Positions 22,386-35,540 of a DNA stretch of 64,000 nucleotides are shown one piece after another (the stretch's first letter is position 1; every line of letters starts with the position of its first letter). Where the stretch lies: positions 110,643,088 through 110,707,087 of the forward strand of contig NW_026262734.1 in the NCBI RefSeq assembly GCF_021869535.1, read 5' to 3'. The position numbers and the translations under genes are program-made. A model generated the notes under the pieces. It had not been told where the DNA came from and did not search any database. It saw nothing but the letters and a program-made list of their open reading frames with translations. Source of the stretch: Mytilus californianus. Its lineage: Eukaryota; Mollusca; Bivalvia; Mytilida; Mytilidae.

Positions 22386-24589
22386 TAAACATAGAAGAAG
22401 AAATGAAAATAGGAATTGTGTTCATACCAACCTAAAACTGTCTTTTAAGTTTAAATTCAAATCATATGATGTGAAAGGTATTTAATTCGTAGAAGGACAG
22501 ATAAAACTATAGACATATATGAAAAGACAATTACCAATTGCACGAAAACAGAACATGCATCGCGCAAACCCTATTAAGGGTAAACGTAAAGCCCTGAAAA
22601 TCCCATAGGGTTACCATACGTCTGACGTTATACGTTCCCTATTTTTGTGTTTGTTTGTTAAACGAACAAAAATATTATCAAGCTACAAATTTAATGACAT
22701 TATCAATTTCTTTGAATGTCCTATTAGAGTATTTTCAGTACATTTTACTATTAAAACAGGATAAGTAATTACTGTAACATTTAAAGTGAAATCGAAAGGT
22801 CGACAAGGCATTTTGTAAAATAGGAAAAACTTTGTTTGATAATGGTATATTGTAGTGTATAATAAACATGTATACAGATGGAAATTTCTAACAGTAACGA
22901 ACGGAGATAGCTTGATGTTTAAAGAAGCGAAGTTGCTTCAAACGCTCCTGGGTCATGTGCGTATAGGTATATTTTTGCTATCAACATCAAACTTACAATA
23001 CTTAACAACCTGTTAGATAAAAACTTAATACTGAAAAGAATCAAAAGGTACAGTTGACCAATTACATTATGCTGGTATGAACAAAAGTGACTATAGTTAA
23101 CAAATATTCAAATCTCGTAAATAGGTTAGGAAGAGACAATTCTAAGTAAAACAGAAATTGAGTTAATAACATACTCAAAAAGAAGAAAAACCCCGAGAAT
23201 ATTTAAATCTAATTTGAAATCAAGATGTTCTTATAGAATAATGTTTTTACATTTTTTATTTCAGAAAGTTTAATTATCGCCATGATACATTCGTTCATTA
23301 TTTTAGGATGGACTCTAATTATTTAAGCTGTATTTTTGTTTTTTGTCTTTTGCATTAAAAGATTGCAATAACAAAAGAGGGAGTCGCTGACGTTTCTTCC
23401 AGATAATTTAAGAAAGAGAAAGTTAATTGTGTTCACCTCTTTAAAAAAAAACTACCTTTCTGGCTTTGACAAAGCTACAGTCTCAATAACAATGTTAAAA
23501 GTAAATAAAATAAATATAAATAATTTGTCTGGTTACCCTTTCTGTACAATACAATATAATTATAGGTTATTCGAAATAACAAGTTTGTTTATCTCGTCTT
23601 TCATGTCTTTGATATATTTAACTGAGATATTCTTACACGAAAGATATTAACTTTAGCCATTTAAACGTCCTCGTGAAACGTTGGCATTATACTGTGTTGA
23701 ATATCATCTTTAGTACTGATAAAAATATTGGTATGCGTCTATGAGAAAGCAGCTCGGAAAGCATTAACATGTGTTCCTACGATTAGGATCAGCTCTACAC
23801 AAAATAAGAGAGTCTGCTACTTAATTGTTATTTAAAAACTACTTTTTTTCTTATAAACAAAACGAATCAAAGCAAAAATAAATCGCAAAACAAGGGACGG
23901 ATCAGTGGACTGTATTACGCACAGCTCGGAAAGCATAATGTCATATTATTGTCTTCGGGACATAAAACAATAGGAAACAATTTTAAAAATGTATAAAAAT
24001 CCCACTACTATATGTTTTGAGCGCTCAAAACAATCAGTTTAGAAGAACCACGTGACCCTGGTATCGATGTTACAGATGACAACAGTATTGGTACACGTTT
24101 ACAAATTCTAAAGTATACTGTATACCAACAACATCTCACAAACTAAAAGTAGACTGCCGTTCTATTCTTAAGGAAATCATGTCAAGTCCATGATCTTTTT
24201 TCATATACATCGTGCCAAAAAAAATATCGTTAATTTATTTTTTTATATATTTTAGGTAAACTTCTGATATTTGTCTATTTTGTTTATTGCGGAAGAATGA
24301 TTGTAAATCAAACGTTTTATTCATATCAATTAACCGTTCAAGAACTGAATCTATTAATGTGTTGATAATTGAATTATAGTCACGTTAATTTAATCACAAA
24401 TATTTCCAAGAAACAAGAATTCCAAGAACCGGAAAATGAAAAAAAAAATTTCTATTGACTAAACATGTTTTGTGCTAAAGAATGAAAAACAACAGTAAAA
24501 TGTTTGACAAAATAATTTTATGAAACATAATAAAACCGCTTTTTTAGATGTTTATTGCGTATTTATACATTACACTCATTTGATGTGTA
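22386..24589. other. Unassigned AT-rich DNA
   Basis: No gene or known repeat. The word 'agctcggaaagcat' occurs twice (about 23,750 and 23,925) without further extension. Confidence 0.4.
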
Positions 24590-24700
24590 TAATACTCTTA
24601 TTGATATTTGATATTTTTGTCTGGGAAGACATGGTTTTATTTATAAGTTGAAATTGGCTTTGAATTAGCTTACAGTAACTGCTATTACTCTAAGGTCAGA
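24590..24700 (+). repeat. Tail B/C internal fragment
   Basis: 'ttgaaattggctttgaatta' and 'gcttacagtaactgctatta' match the internal part of the B/C tail, also seen at 21,910 and 26,020. Confidence 0.45.
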
Positions 24701-25454
24701 CTGAGTACTTTTAAAAAGCCATATCTCATAACAAGGGATTTTCCAAAATTGACTTTTAAATGGTATGAAATGAAACGAAACCATACATTTTCCGCTTAAC
24801 TTTTCATAATGTATCAGCATTTTAAAGGATTCTCTTTGGATTTTCGAAAAAATTGATTTCAAGTTACTTGTGTAGGCCAGTTTTTCTTTTTATTTTGTAT
24901 TATTGTTGTGCAGTTGCGCTTTGGTATGTATCGCCTGATTGTATATTTCATTTACGGGACACTATTTACTTTTTCCTTGGACTTGATGTTCGTTTTAAAC
25001 AATTAATAGTCTTCTGTTACTTCCTAATATTATTGTACTTTAGGGAATTTTTGTATAATGTTAAATCGTTTTGATAATCTCTTCTATCATATTTTCTAAT
25101 TACCTAGATCCAGGGCGACTTATGCTTGACGTATGAGCTGCAAGGGATAGAAATCAACCTTATGCAAGTGGCGATAGTTACATATACATGCATTACACTA
25201 TGATTGATTGGGAAATAAAATTCTGACATTTAAGGTAACTTATTGGTCCGAATTTAAAGATTCTCACAAAATATCCAAATTTAGAAACGGTTCATGCATT
25301 TGTACGCACATTTCTCCATCAAATATAGCGTACTACGTGTATTTGTATTCATTTGCATAGGGTCGATTTCTATCTGACGCAGCTCGCATAGTATAAACAT
25401 GTTTCTTTCGTTTAAAAACACAATATTCACCTATTAAAATATATCTAAATAGAT

Positions 25455-25615
25455 GTACGTTTTAGTTAGATTGCCAATTAGACAACTATCCACCTTAAAC
25501 AAAAAAAAAAAACAAAAAAAAAACAAGGTTGTTAACATTGTAAACAACTACAGGTCCATGTGCGGCCTTCACCAATAAGCAACCCCCATACTTTAGTAGT
25601 AAACATAAACAATAT
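25455..25615 (-). mobile_element. Tail B fragment with an A-rich insertion
   Basis: 'agattgccaattagacaact' and 'atccacc' start a B terminus, interrupted by an A-rich run near 25,500-25,525, then 'ggtccatgtgcggccttcac' and 'caataagcaaccccc'. It lies within copy 1 of the segmental duplication. Confidence 0.65.
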
Positions 25616-25829
25616 GAAATTCTTATGGATAATGCTTGGAACTAAACTATGTTATGTGATCACGGAATGCTGTTTTTGAATGAATCGTATTCTGTGTTAA
25701 AATAAGAAATGTAAACGCGTGACGAATATCGGTTTAAATATGGTCTTCTAATTAATATAAATACTGTATTATTTTGATCTGTTATAAAGTTCACATTAAA
25801 AACAAGTAACTTAAAGTAGAAACAATCTG

Positions 25830-26895
25830 GTCAAGTTCATTTTGATCTATAAGGAGGTTAAACTCCTAACTATCCTACTGTCTGTCGATACATTTATTTA
25901 TTTTTGGCATTGCACAAGTCATGTCTTCTTGGCTGTTCATGACGTTAAAATACTAAATCCCTGGGATGTGTTTTAGTTGATTTTAGTCTCTGATGCATGA
26001 TTTTTTATTATTAATTGTTTTGGCTTTTAACTAGCTGTCAGTAACTGCGAGTACTCTCAATCGTACTTTCTTGTTTATTTGACCTGTTGATACTAATTGT
26101 AATGCATTTTTGTTATTTAATGTTATTCAGGGTTATATCTGGTCTATATACCAGCTTTGATAAGTGTTTGGTATTACTATAAATTTTCACTTCGTACTAT
26201 GAACATCAAAATTATTTATTTTGTTAAAATATTTCCTTTCTCTATTGGAACTGTACACATATACCTAACAACAAAATTATTTTCATTTACCTGTGTATAA
26301 ATTAATTGCAAATGGTTGATATTTTTGTTCGAGCATATTGTTTTTCTTAAATTGTTTAACATTTCATACCGGTTTAACATGTTACTTTTATTATTCTTCC
26401 CTTAGTTTATTTATTTTGTATTTTCATTGTATCATAGGTCGAATTTATTTGTTCAGTGTATGTTCATTGGTGTTAATATGTCCTTTGATTGAGTTAAGCT
26501 ATTTCAGTTGATATTTTATAGTGTGTCTTTCTATGTTGTGATGTTACACTTTTGTTTCAGAAAAAGGGTGAGGTTTGGTACCAATAAAACGTTTAAACCC
26601 GCTGCATTTGTTTGCATCTGTCCTAAGTCATGAATTTGATGTTCAGTAGTTGTTGTTGGTTGATGCTGTTCATAAGTGTTTCTCGTTTCTCGTTTTTTAT
26701 ATAGATTAGACCGTTGGTTTTCCCGTTTGAATGGTTTTACACTGGTGATTTTTGGGGCCCTTTATAGCTTACTGTTCGGACGGAGCCCACGCTCCGTGTT
26801 GAAGACCGTACTTTGACCTATAAAGGTTTACTTTTATAAATTTTGACTTGGATGGAGAGTTGTCTCATTGGCACTCATACCACATCTTCGTATAT
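25830..26895 (+). mobile_element. Long tail C copy, about 1.06 kb
   Basis: The longest tail in the window. It begins around 'ctgtctgtcgatac' and 'ttggcattgcacaagtcatg', the region that directly follows the RT stop in the minus-strand element at 45.5 kb, and runs through 'agctgtcagtaactgcgagt', 'cgtttaaacccgctgcattt', 'gaagaccgtactttgaccta' to 'cattggcactcataccacat'. It has no RT, so it was truncated just after the coding region. It interrupts copy 1 of the segmental duplication and is absent from copy 2. Confidence 0.8.
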
Positions 26896-29344
26896 CTTTT
26901 GGGATATTACATATTACGTCTGCTTTAGTAAGTGTGTGCCTTCGATTGCAAAGTACCATATATGTAACAAAAACAACTTGTGACTTTTCTAAATACGTCA
27001 TATAAAAGTTATGATATGGTTGTTTTCGTTGATTATTAACATCATACTAATTTTGTCAGTTTGAATTAACATAACATTCATTCTTTGGTGGACAGGAATA
27101 TATATTTTACAACTTTCATTTTAGATTAATTGCCAGCTTTGAATTTATCAATAAATGATAGTTTATTTGCTATAAGAAATATACTTTACATTTAAATATT
27201 CTAACAGTATTTATTATTCTGGACATATTTTTTCTTTTCTTCGTTCTTATATTATTTTCACTGGCAGAAAAAAACCAAATTCAAAAGTTTCGCTCATACT
27301 TGCCATGATGTACCAGCATAGTTTTCATAATCTAAGCTTCTTATAACAAAAACTGGGAATATCGTATACGTGTTTATGGTCAATATGACTTTCAACCCTG
27401 ATTTCGATACCTTTTATCTTTATTATTATTTATATAAATTACGATATTATGTCATATTTACCGATAAAGTTTAATATACGGGGATTTTTACCAATCTTAA
27501 TGCCGATTGATTTTTAATTTTCATAGGATACATTTTCTGCAAATGTGCCAGTCTGAAGGTTACTGACTCACTATTGAGAATTTCTAATTGCCAAGTAAAA
27601 ATGTTGATCTGAATAATCATTAATCTAACTCTAAATTTTACCAAAGCAATTATTTCTTTGATGTTTAGTTCATTTGAATAATAAACTTTAAATAAGCTAT
27701 TCGCAAGCAACAGTTATCTTTGTTTTCATTCTACATTACAAAAATATATTTATTATATAAAAAAAAAGCAACAACAAAAAACCACCAATCATTAATCGTC
27801 TCTGAAATTTCTCTGTCTAAAAAAATAAAAAAAAAACAAAATAGCACTTGGTAAATATCACGAGTTTGAAGCCCTTTTCTGGATATATCTTCATCAGGAA
27901 CGCTCAATGCAGAATATTTGAAAGCCGAGTACATCAAGAACTGAAACAGTTGAATAGCTACAAATTCGAGTAGAGTACATCTGTTCTTTAATGTAGTAAT
28001 TTCTGAGTCATTTATATTCCAAATCTGTAGTACAAACTCACCATCTCTTAATTATGAACACTATAACATGTCAGCACCATATTGTGAAAGGGACACTGAA
28101 TTTGCCCACTTGACCAAACAGCATATCGCGGCTTTAAAGGTCAGCATCTTTACATGTCAAACACCGTAATTAAATTAGACACCGTAAGGTGAAGGTAGCG
28201 TTATCTATATTGTGTCTTCCGGTGAGTTATTAAACATTGTAAACACATGTGCCTTTAGACAGAGAAGGCTTCGACAGAGACAAAATCTGCGAACAACATC
28301 CAATTTCAGTATGCTTTCTTTCGTGCTGACCTGAACCGAGTATTCATTTTTTGTGACAAGATCAAATTTTTTAGAAAGTTTGTTTCATATGCATTTGATA
28401 ACTTCTTTATAAATCGAGAAAAGAAGTTGTGAGATGTCAGCGAGTCAACGTCAGAAATAACCAAAAGACATGTAGAAGGCAACATACAAGTCTTCACCAA
28501 TAGACATACCCAGGTGTCTATTCAATATGGCAGGCTCTTAATAGTCTATAGTCTATAAAAGTTGTAAGTAAATTTATCAGAAATAATGAAATATCTGCAA
28601 TAAACTGTATTTGCTGTTGAACCTTAAATCGACCTTGATAACAATATCCTGTATGAAACAGTGTCACACTATCTTCCAGACCATGTTGCGTTTATGTATA
28701 CGAATGCGTATTAATGTCTGCAAATTGCTAACACAGACGTACATGTGTACCTCTAATGCGTTTAAGTATCTCACCGAATACGAATGCATTTGATCTAAAT
28801 AGACATTACCAATACAGACGTGTGCCCGTCACTCTAACCATGTCTGAAAAAGGATCTCATCTTGAAAACTGAAGTCATCACTTTAGCCCATCGAATAGTT
28901 TGTTCTTTTCATAATGAATCATGTTGTACTCCGTCTTATATGTGATGTATTCATTGTCGATCATTTAATATTGTTACCTATTTTGTGATCTTTATGACCG
29001 TGACATATTCTATTGATTTGAATTGTTTTTGGTATTTGTGTTTTCTATTTTGACAAAATGGAACAACAAATCCTCTGTCTTTCTATTTTTATTAAATCGG
29101 AAAAAGAGAATGGAAATATTTTCATTGAATTTATAAATAGCCATTTAATATAAAAGAATGCGTATAGAAACAATATTAAATGTGTTATAATACTAGTAGT
29201 TTCGTCTTTATGCATAAGTAGAGCGTCATATTTTCAAATGTTGCTCATTTCGTGAACCATCATTGTAATTAAAAGCAAATGCTATCTTTAAATAAAAATA
29301 TCCTAATTTGGTAATGGGTACTTTGAAAATCTGGCAAGAAAGAA

Positions 29345-29515
29345 TCGGAAAATATCACAGAGGATATCACAGAGGCATTTAAATTTCAAAAGTCGAAGAA
29401 AAACTGACATCACCATGACAAAAAAAAAACCGACAAAAGACAAACAAGTCCATAAAAACACAACAAAGAAAACTAAAGACTGAACAACACTAGCCAAACT
29501 AAAATCCATGATACG
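29345..29515 (-). mobile_element. Tail A fragment
   Basis: 'aaaagtcgaagaaaaactga', 'catcaccatgac' and 'aactaaagactgaacaacac' follow the tail A order. It lies in the part of copy 1 that has no counterpart in copy 2. Confidence 0.65.
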
Positions 29516-29884
29516 TAAACACTACATACGCAAACGAGGTTTCTGGACAAAAAATGGCTGGATTATCGGTCTTTTACTCAAAAAAGCGAATTAGTACCAT
29601 AGAAAATTGTGGCCATTACAAGTATACGGTCGCACAGGTTATGCAACGAAGTCTTTTGGGTAAACATTAAGTATACAATTGATGTTTTATGTAATTGAAA
29701 ATAGGTCAAAAAGTATTTCCATTTCAGCATTCAATTTAATTGTTAGGTTGAGCGTGTTCGCACTATCGCATTCCCATGTTATGTGAAAGAGAGGCGACAT
29801 ATTTAATTTGGCATACATTTTAAACAATTGATATTACCACGAACATGTGTATTTAGTTTCAACATGATGAAACAAACTACATTA

Positions 29885-30268
29885 AGGATGTACTTGGGTG
29901 AAATTGAAAAAAAAATCTAGAATTTAAAATTGATACTATAAGTCAAGAGAACAATATAAGCTAAACATATTGATAGCTTGTGGCACTCCTTTTTGAGATA
30001 TTTGATTTTTTTTTAAATGGTGGGAAAAGGCTGACTCGACCTTTTACCTTCTATTTAGCATTGGCATTAATAGGGTCTCAAATCGTAAGAAACAAATCTA
30101 GAATCTGCTTAAATTTTGATAATGACCTTTTTATGAGCTATTGAAGTCTTCTATGAAAAGAAAAGTGAGTGATATGGGGCAAAATATTTTACCCTGTTTC
30201 GTAGGAAAAAAACACAAGAAGTCCGAACATCGTACAAAAATTTATAAACCTCACCTGAGTACATTCGA
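29885..30268. mobile_element. Candidate MITE with imperfect terminal inverted repeats
   Basis: The left end 'ggatgtacttgggtgaaatt' matches the reverse complement of 'aacctcacctgagtacattc' (ending 30,268) at 15 of 20 positions. No transposase is visible. I could not see a clear target duplication, so the element limits are approximate. Confidence 0.55.
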
Positions 30269-30505
30269 AATAAAAATTTGAAGCTGATCAGTAAACCGTG
30301 AAATCCAAGCCTTCACTTTAATTTGGCATATGTCTGAATAAATTAAAATCATAATGAAAATGTATACTATTAAAGTTTCAAGCTAATCAGACAACAAATC
30401 CTTACAACTTCAACTCAAAACTTTAAGATGATATTGGACGAACGGACGCAGCACTCACGCACGGACCTAAACACATAATGCCCTTACTGTCGTAGGCAGT
30501 ATATA
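30269..30505. repeat. Dispersed repeat with 'acggacgcacggacc...aacataatgccc' end
   Basis: 'caagctaatcagacaacaaa', 'gacgaacggacgcagcac' and 'aaacacataatgcccttact' form a block I recognise as a widespread non-coding repeat of bivalve and other marine invertebrate DNA. Assignment is from memory. Confidence 0.45.
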
Positions 30506-31544
30506 TAAACACCACATGCATTGGAACCGTTAGATATAATGACTTTATCGTACAACTGCATCTGTACTTATTATGCTGATCATTCGTATAATGAAATTTC
30601 AGTAGTATAATTATTGTATTTTTATATTTATCAATATTTCTTTATCTTTTTTTAGTTTTGAAAAAGTGTGGGTTTTTTTTCTTTAATAATTATTTTCAAT
30701 AAAAACAAGCTGATTATGAATAAATATAAGTCTTAATTTGTGGTCGACAGTAACGAATTAATCTATTTCTGTTACTACAAAGTCACTTTTTGATATACAA
30801 AGGCATCGTTAAATCAAATGTAATGTCTTTATATCATGCTTAAATGAGAGGATGCATGGTATTATCTGCAGGGTATATTAGTTGAATACAATAATCTACT
30901 TTTGTAAATAGATAAAAAAACGACTAATTCTGCAAAAATCTGGTATAGAATAATATCTTATTTATAGAAGAGAGCAATCTGATAAAATACTTTATGACAA
31001 AGGAACCAGTATATTATACTGTAGAAATGTAATAGCTGGCATATTTCAAACAGTGATAAAGGCAAGCTTCAGAACAATTTAGTTTTTGAAATCAGAATCA
31101 AAATATACTTTTGCAATTCTCTTAAGGATTAACGTCAATTATCATGTCAGATAAAATGCACCTTTAAAAAACATAAAGCCATCAATATAGATAGTTTATC
31201 TCAGCTGAAATCCTCATAAAAAGCTATAAGAACGTGATCTAAAAAATAATTTTTAAATTTTTATTGTTTTTAAGATAAATATATAGGACACGGTATATAT
31301 ATATATATACATTTTTCAAAAGCATAAATAAAGGCAACAGTAGTATACCGTATAAAGCATATTATGGAACAATCGCGTCAAGACTGCATAGTACGCTATT
31401 CTAACTGTATTCAAAGTTTTTATTTATACTGTAAAAAATATAGTCTATATAAAATTAAAAATAAACATTAGATGCAAATATAGAATGCAGAAATAATGTT
31501 AATCTCTTGAAGATTTGTAAATGGTTAAGCGTATAAATATGCAA

Positions 31545-31812
31545 GAGAAAGGCAAAAAATACCAAAGGGACATTCCAACTCATAAGTCGAAAAAAAACTG
31601 ACAACGCCATGACAAAGAAAGGTTAAAAAACAACAGATAAACAACAGTACTCAAAACACAACATAGAAACGTAAAGACTGAGCAACATGAACACCACAAA
31701 AAACGGAGGGTGAGCTCAGGGACTCCGAAAGAGTGAGCAGATCCTGCTCCACGTGCAGCACCTGTCTTGTTGCTCATGCAAGTACAAACCCGGTGATAAG
31801 TCTTATTCAAAA
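31545..31812 (-). mobile_element. Tail A, contiguous with RT fragment
   Basis: Complete tail A from its terminus ('caaagggacattccaactca') to 'tgttgctcatgcaagtacaa' and 'acccggt'. It continues at 31,815 into RT coding sequence in the expected orientation. The ORFs on both strands are artefacts of the repeat. Confidence 0.85.
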
Positions 31813-32060
31813 GGTCGCATTCTGGTAAAAGGTGACTGGATTATAGAAACGACAATCGGAAAATATCCATTCCATAACGGTCAACCAACTCGTAATGGCG
31901 TCCGTAAAAGGGAAGATTTCAATTTCACCACTTGGAACTCTTGGTTTAGTAGCTTCCTTATTAGCAGCAAACATTTATCCAGGGAATCATGATATGAAAT
32001 ACAAGCCCTGGAACATCGTATCAACTGGGAGATATATACTCCGTTTGCAGACTACAAGTT
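31813..32060 (-). pseudogene. RT C-terminal half fragment, 5'-truncated
   Basis: The minus strand from 32,060 encodes 'GVYISQLIRCSRACISYHD', then 'LLLIRKLLNQEFQVVKLKSS', which match the same blocks of the RT at 580-670. A deletion or frameshift then garbles the 'HHELVDRYGI' region before tail A. The break near 32,060 adjoins a repeat E copy. No catalytic residues remain. Confidence 0.8.
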
Positions 32061-32084
32061 AGGAAAATACATCATGTAACAAGT

Positions 32085-32240
32085 TAAACCGAAGGTTTGT
32101 CCTTTAGAATTTATCGTGCCAGACGCGCTTTTCGTCGCCAAATGAATCATCATCTACGATCGATTCAAAAAAGTAAAAAAGGCCTTATAAAGCACAAAGT
32201 TGAAGAGCATTGTAGACAAAATAAAATCATAAATATAGAG
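32085..32240 (-). repeat. Repeat E copy
   Basis: 'gtgccagacgcgcttttcgt', 'cgccaaatgaatcatcatc' and 'aaagttgaagagcattgtag' follow the E order seen at 18.5 kb. It abuts the truncated RT fragment. Confidence 0.65.
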
Positions 32241-32334
32241 CAAGCCCCAGATCTGATATACAGGATCAATGAATATTTTAATGCGTTCGTTGAAGCAAAA
32301 CATGGTTGTATAAGTGAAACTTAAATGTTCATCA

Positions 32335-32830
32335 TTTATATAAAAAGAAGAAGATGTGGTATAATTGCCAATGAGACAACTCTCCAACAGAGACCAAATG
32401 ACATAGAAGTTAACAGCTATAGGTCACCGTACGGTATTCAACAATGAGCAAAACCCATACCGCATAGTCAGCTATAAAACGCCCCCAAATGACAAATGTA
32501 AAACAATTCAAACGAGAAATCCAACGGCCTGATTTATGTACAAAATAATGAACGAAAATCAAATATGATAAACAGCAACAAACGACAAACACTATATAAC
32601 AGGCTTCTGACTTGAGATAGGCACATTCAGAATATGGCGGGGTTAAACTAGTTTGAAGGCGCCAACACTCCCCTAACCTGGAAATGGTGTAGCAGTACAA
32701 CATAAGAACAAGCTATAAAAATCAGTTGAAAAGGGATTAACTCACCAGATCGATACAAAGCAGAAATTCATCTAACGAAAACACAGACCAAACGTGGCAG
32801 GGTACTTATACAGCTTAGTCTTATACGGTC
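32335..32830 (-). mobile_element. Tail B, nearly full
   Basis: Good copy from 'gatgtggtataattgccaat' through 'ggtcaccgtacggtattcaa', 'cataccgcatagtcagctat', 'aatatggcggggttaaacta', 'cccctaacctggaaatgg' to 'gtggcagggtacttatacag'. Two minus-strand ORFs here are shadows. It sits just left of segmental duplication copy 2. Confidence 0.85.
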
Positions 32831-33189
32831 AAACATAAAAATTTTGTCGTCTAGGTCCCGTTTTAAATTTTAAAACAACGAGTTAAACATGTTTTACATG
32901 TTTTTTTACCCACACAAGTATAGAAAATATTTCAAAAACTATTATGACAATTTCAAAAACTATTTAATATGTTTTAGTTGTATGAAATGAAAGGAATTCA
33001 TATATTTTCTGCGTTATTTTTTTATCATGTGTAAGCATTTAAATGAACACTGTCTGGTTTTTAGAAATAGCTGAGCTAAACTTGGCCAGTTTTTCTTTTT
33101 CTTTTGAATTTTTTGTGTGCATTTGCGTTTTGGTATGTACTGCCGGACAGTATGTTTCATCTACAGGACATTATTTACTCTCTCCTCTG

Positions 33190-33235
33190 AGACTTAGAAG
33201 AGAAGCGAAAGATACTAAAGGGACATTCAAACTCG
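33190..33235 (-). repeat. Tail A terminal scrap
   Basis: 'gaagcgaaagatactaaagg' and 'gacattcaaactcgtac' are the last ~45 bp of tail A. The corresponding place in copy 1 (near 24,975) lacks it. Confidence 0.65.
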
Positions 33236-33849
33236 TACTTCATTTTAAACAATTGATAGTCTTTAAAAATTTTACGGAAAATCCGTATTTTGTGCAGCTG
33301 AACTAGTATATGCGTTCACGGAAAGTTGTGTTTGATTAATAATATTCTGTAAAAATTAGAAAATAAAATGTAAACACGTGATGAAGACCAAGTTAAACGT
33401 ACGTCAACATGTTAGCTGAAACACGGTCTCCCAATTAATATAAAATATAAAACGTGTGCTATTTTGAACAGTTATAAAGTTAACATGCAAAATGCAAGCA
33501 ATTTACGGTAGAAAAAAATCTTAGTATATTACATCTTCCTTAGTAAAACTTGTGCCGTCGATTGCAATGTACTATATATGTGATAGAAACAACTTATGAC
33601 TTTTAAACATATATCATTTAAAATTTTCAATAAGGTTGTTTTCGGTCGGTTATTAATTTATTATTAATTTTATCAGTTTGAAAAAAAAAAACATTATATT
33701 CATTCCTTGTGGGAGAGGACGTTACATTTTTTATTCTGATTAATTGACAGCTTTGAATTTATCAGTAAATGATAGTTTATTTGTTATAAAAATATATTTT
33801 ACAAATATTCTAACAGTACTTATGATTCTGGACACGTATGTTCTTTTCT

Positions 33850-34255
33850 CCTGATAAAAATCAGAAAATGTGGTATGATTTTCAATGAGACAACTGTCCA
33901 CTAAAGTACAAATGAAATGGATGTAAGCGAATATAAACATTCTACGGCCCTCGACAATAGTAAAAGACCCAGACATGAAAAATGTGAAATAACGCAATTG
34001 AGAAAACTAACGGCCAAATTTATAACAAAACAATTTACGACAAGTAAATATGACAGACAGGAACCAACTAAAGGCTCCTAACTTGGTAATGTGGCGTGTT
34101 CAAACATGTTTGCTGGCGCCAAACCCTCCCTTAACGTGGAACTGTGGCGCAACATATGAAAAAGTCAGTTGAAAAAGCTTTACTCATCAGATTGATACAA
34201 AGCAGAACAATAACTAACAAAAACACAGACAGGACGTGGCAGAGAATGAATACAT
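33850..34255 (-). mobile_element. Tail B inside duplication copy 2
   Basis: 'aatgtggtatgattttcaat', 'gagacaactgtccactaaag', 'gacagacaggaaccaactaa', 'ggcgccaaaccctccc' and 'acaggacgtggcagag'. Flanks on both sides align with uninterrupted sequence near 27,235-27,260 in copy 1, so the insertion happened after the duplication or was lost from copy 1. Confidence 0.85.
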
Positions 34256-35339
34256 TCCTACTTATTATATTATTTTTACTTGCAGAAAAAAAAATGTACA
34301 AGTTCCGCTGATACTTGGTACGATGTACTACCAGAGTATTCATAATCGAACAAAGTATCGTTTAGACTTCCTATAACAAGAGCCGGGTATATCAAGATAT
34401 AATTTGGTTATTTTATCAGTCTTTCAATATCATCTAATTTTTAAAAAGTATAAAATCACACTGCCTACGCAACGCTCTTATCTAAAATTATTTTAATAAT
34501 CATTTATAAGATTCCCTTTTTTTAAAGGTCAATACGACTTTCAACATTGATTCCGATACCTTTTATCTTTAATTTTAATATTATAAATATAAATTACAAT
34601 ATTATGTCATATTTAAAGATAAAATTTAATGCGGGGATTTTTACCAATATAATTCCGATTGATTGTGAATTTTCATAGCATGCTTTTTCTGCAAATGTGC
34701 CAGACTGAGTGTGACTCACTACTGAGAATTTTTAATTGACAAGTACAAACGTTGATCTGAATAATGAGTTATTTATCTCAACAGTTCACCAGAACAATTA
34801 TTTTTTGATGTTTAGTTCATTTGAATCATAAACCTCAAATTAGCTGTTCGTTTGCGAAAAATTATCTTTATTTTCATTCCACATCACAAAAATATATTAT
34901 TATTTAAAAATGCAAAATAAAAAAACCGACAATCATTAATCGTCTCTGAAATTTCTTTTTCTCAAAAAACAAAACAAAAATAAAATAAAACAACACTTAA
35001 TAAATTCCATGCCTTCGAAGTGCTTTCCTGGATCAACTTCATCAAGAACGCTCAACGAAGAAAATTTGAACCAAGTATATATAAGAACCGAAACAGTTGA
35101 AGAGCTCACAATTCGAATGAAGTACATCTTTTCTTTTATGTAGTAATTTATAAAGTTATTCATATTCTAAATCTTTTGTACAGACTCATTATCTCTGCAA
35201 GATAAAAACCACGCAAATGTCATCACCATATTGTAAAAGTGACAGTGACTTTGTCATCTTAATCAAAGATCATTTCGTGGCTTTAAAGGTCTACGTCTTT
35301 ACATGTCAAATCGTCTTTACATGTCAAATGCAGTAATTA

Positions 35340-35540
35340 ATAGAAAGGCGAAAGATACCCAAAGGACATATAAACTCATATGTCGAAAATAAAATGACAA
35401 CGCCATGGCTAATAAAGAAAAATACCAAACGAAAAATACGAAAATACAAACAACATTATACAAAACACAACATAAACAACTAAAGACTAACACGAACCTC
35501 ACCAAAAACCGGTTGTGATCTCAGGTGCTCCGGAAAACTT
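35340..35540 (-). mobile_element. Tail A inside duplication copy 2
   Basis: 'gaaaggcgaaagatacccaa', 'atgacaacgccatggctaat' and 'tgatctcaggtgctccgg'. It lies at the edge of the second homologous block (copy 1 equivalent near 28,175). A short duplication 'tctttacatgtcaaatcg' precedes it. Confidence 0.8.

Larger units (their letters stand above)
24720..31490. repeat. Segmental duplication, copy 1
   Basis: Three blocks match copy 2 in the same order and orientation: about 24,720-25,800 with 32,935-33,510; 26,905-28,175 with 33,525-35,335; and 30,810-31,490 with 35,690-36,365. Shared words include 'ggccagtttttcttttt', 'tcagcatctttacatgtcaa', 'cttttctggatatatcttca', 'cagggtatat' and 'gtcatcaatatagatagttt'. 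Copy 1 additionally carries the C tail (25,830-26,895) and about 2.6 kb at 28,180-30,800. Divergence is high, so the event is old. No conserved reading frame was noticed. Confidence 0.8.
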
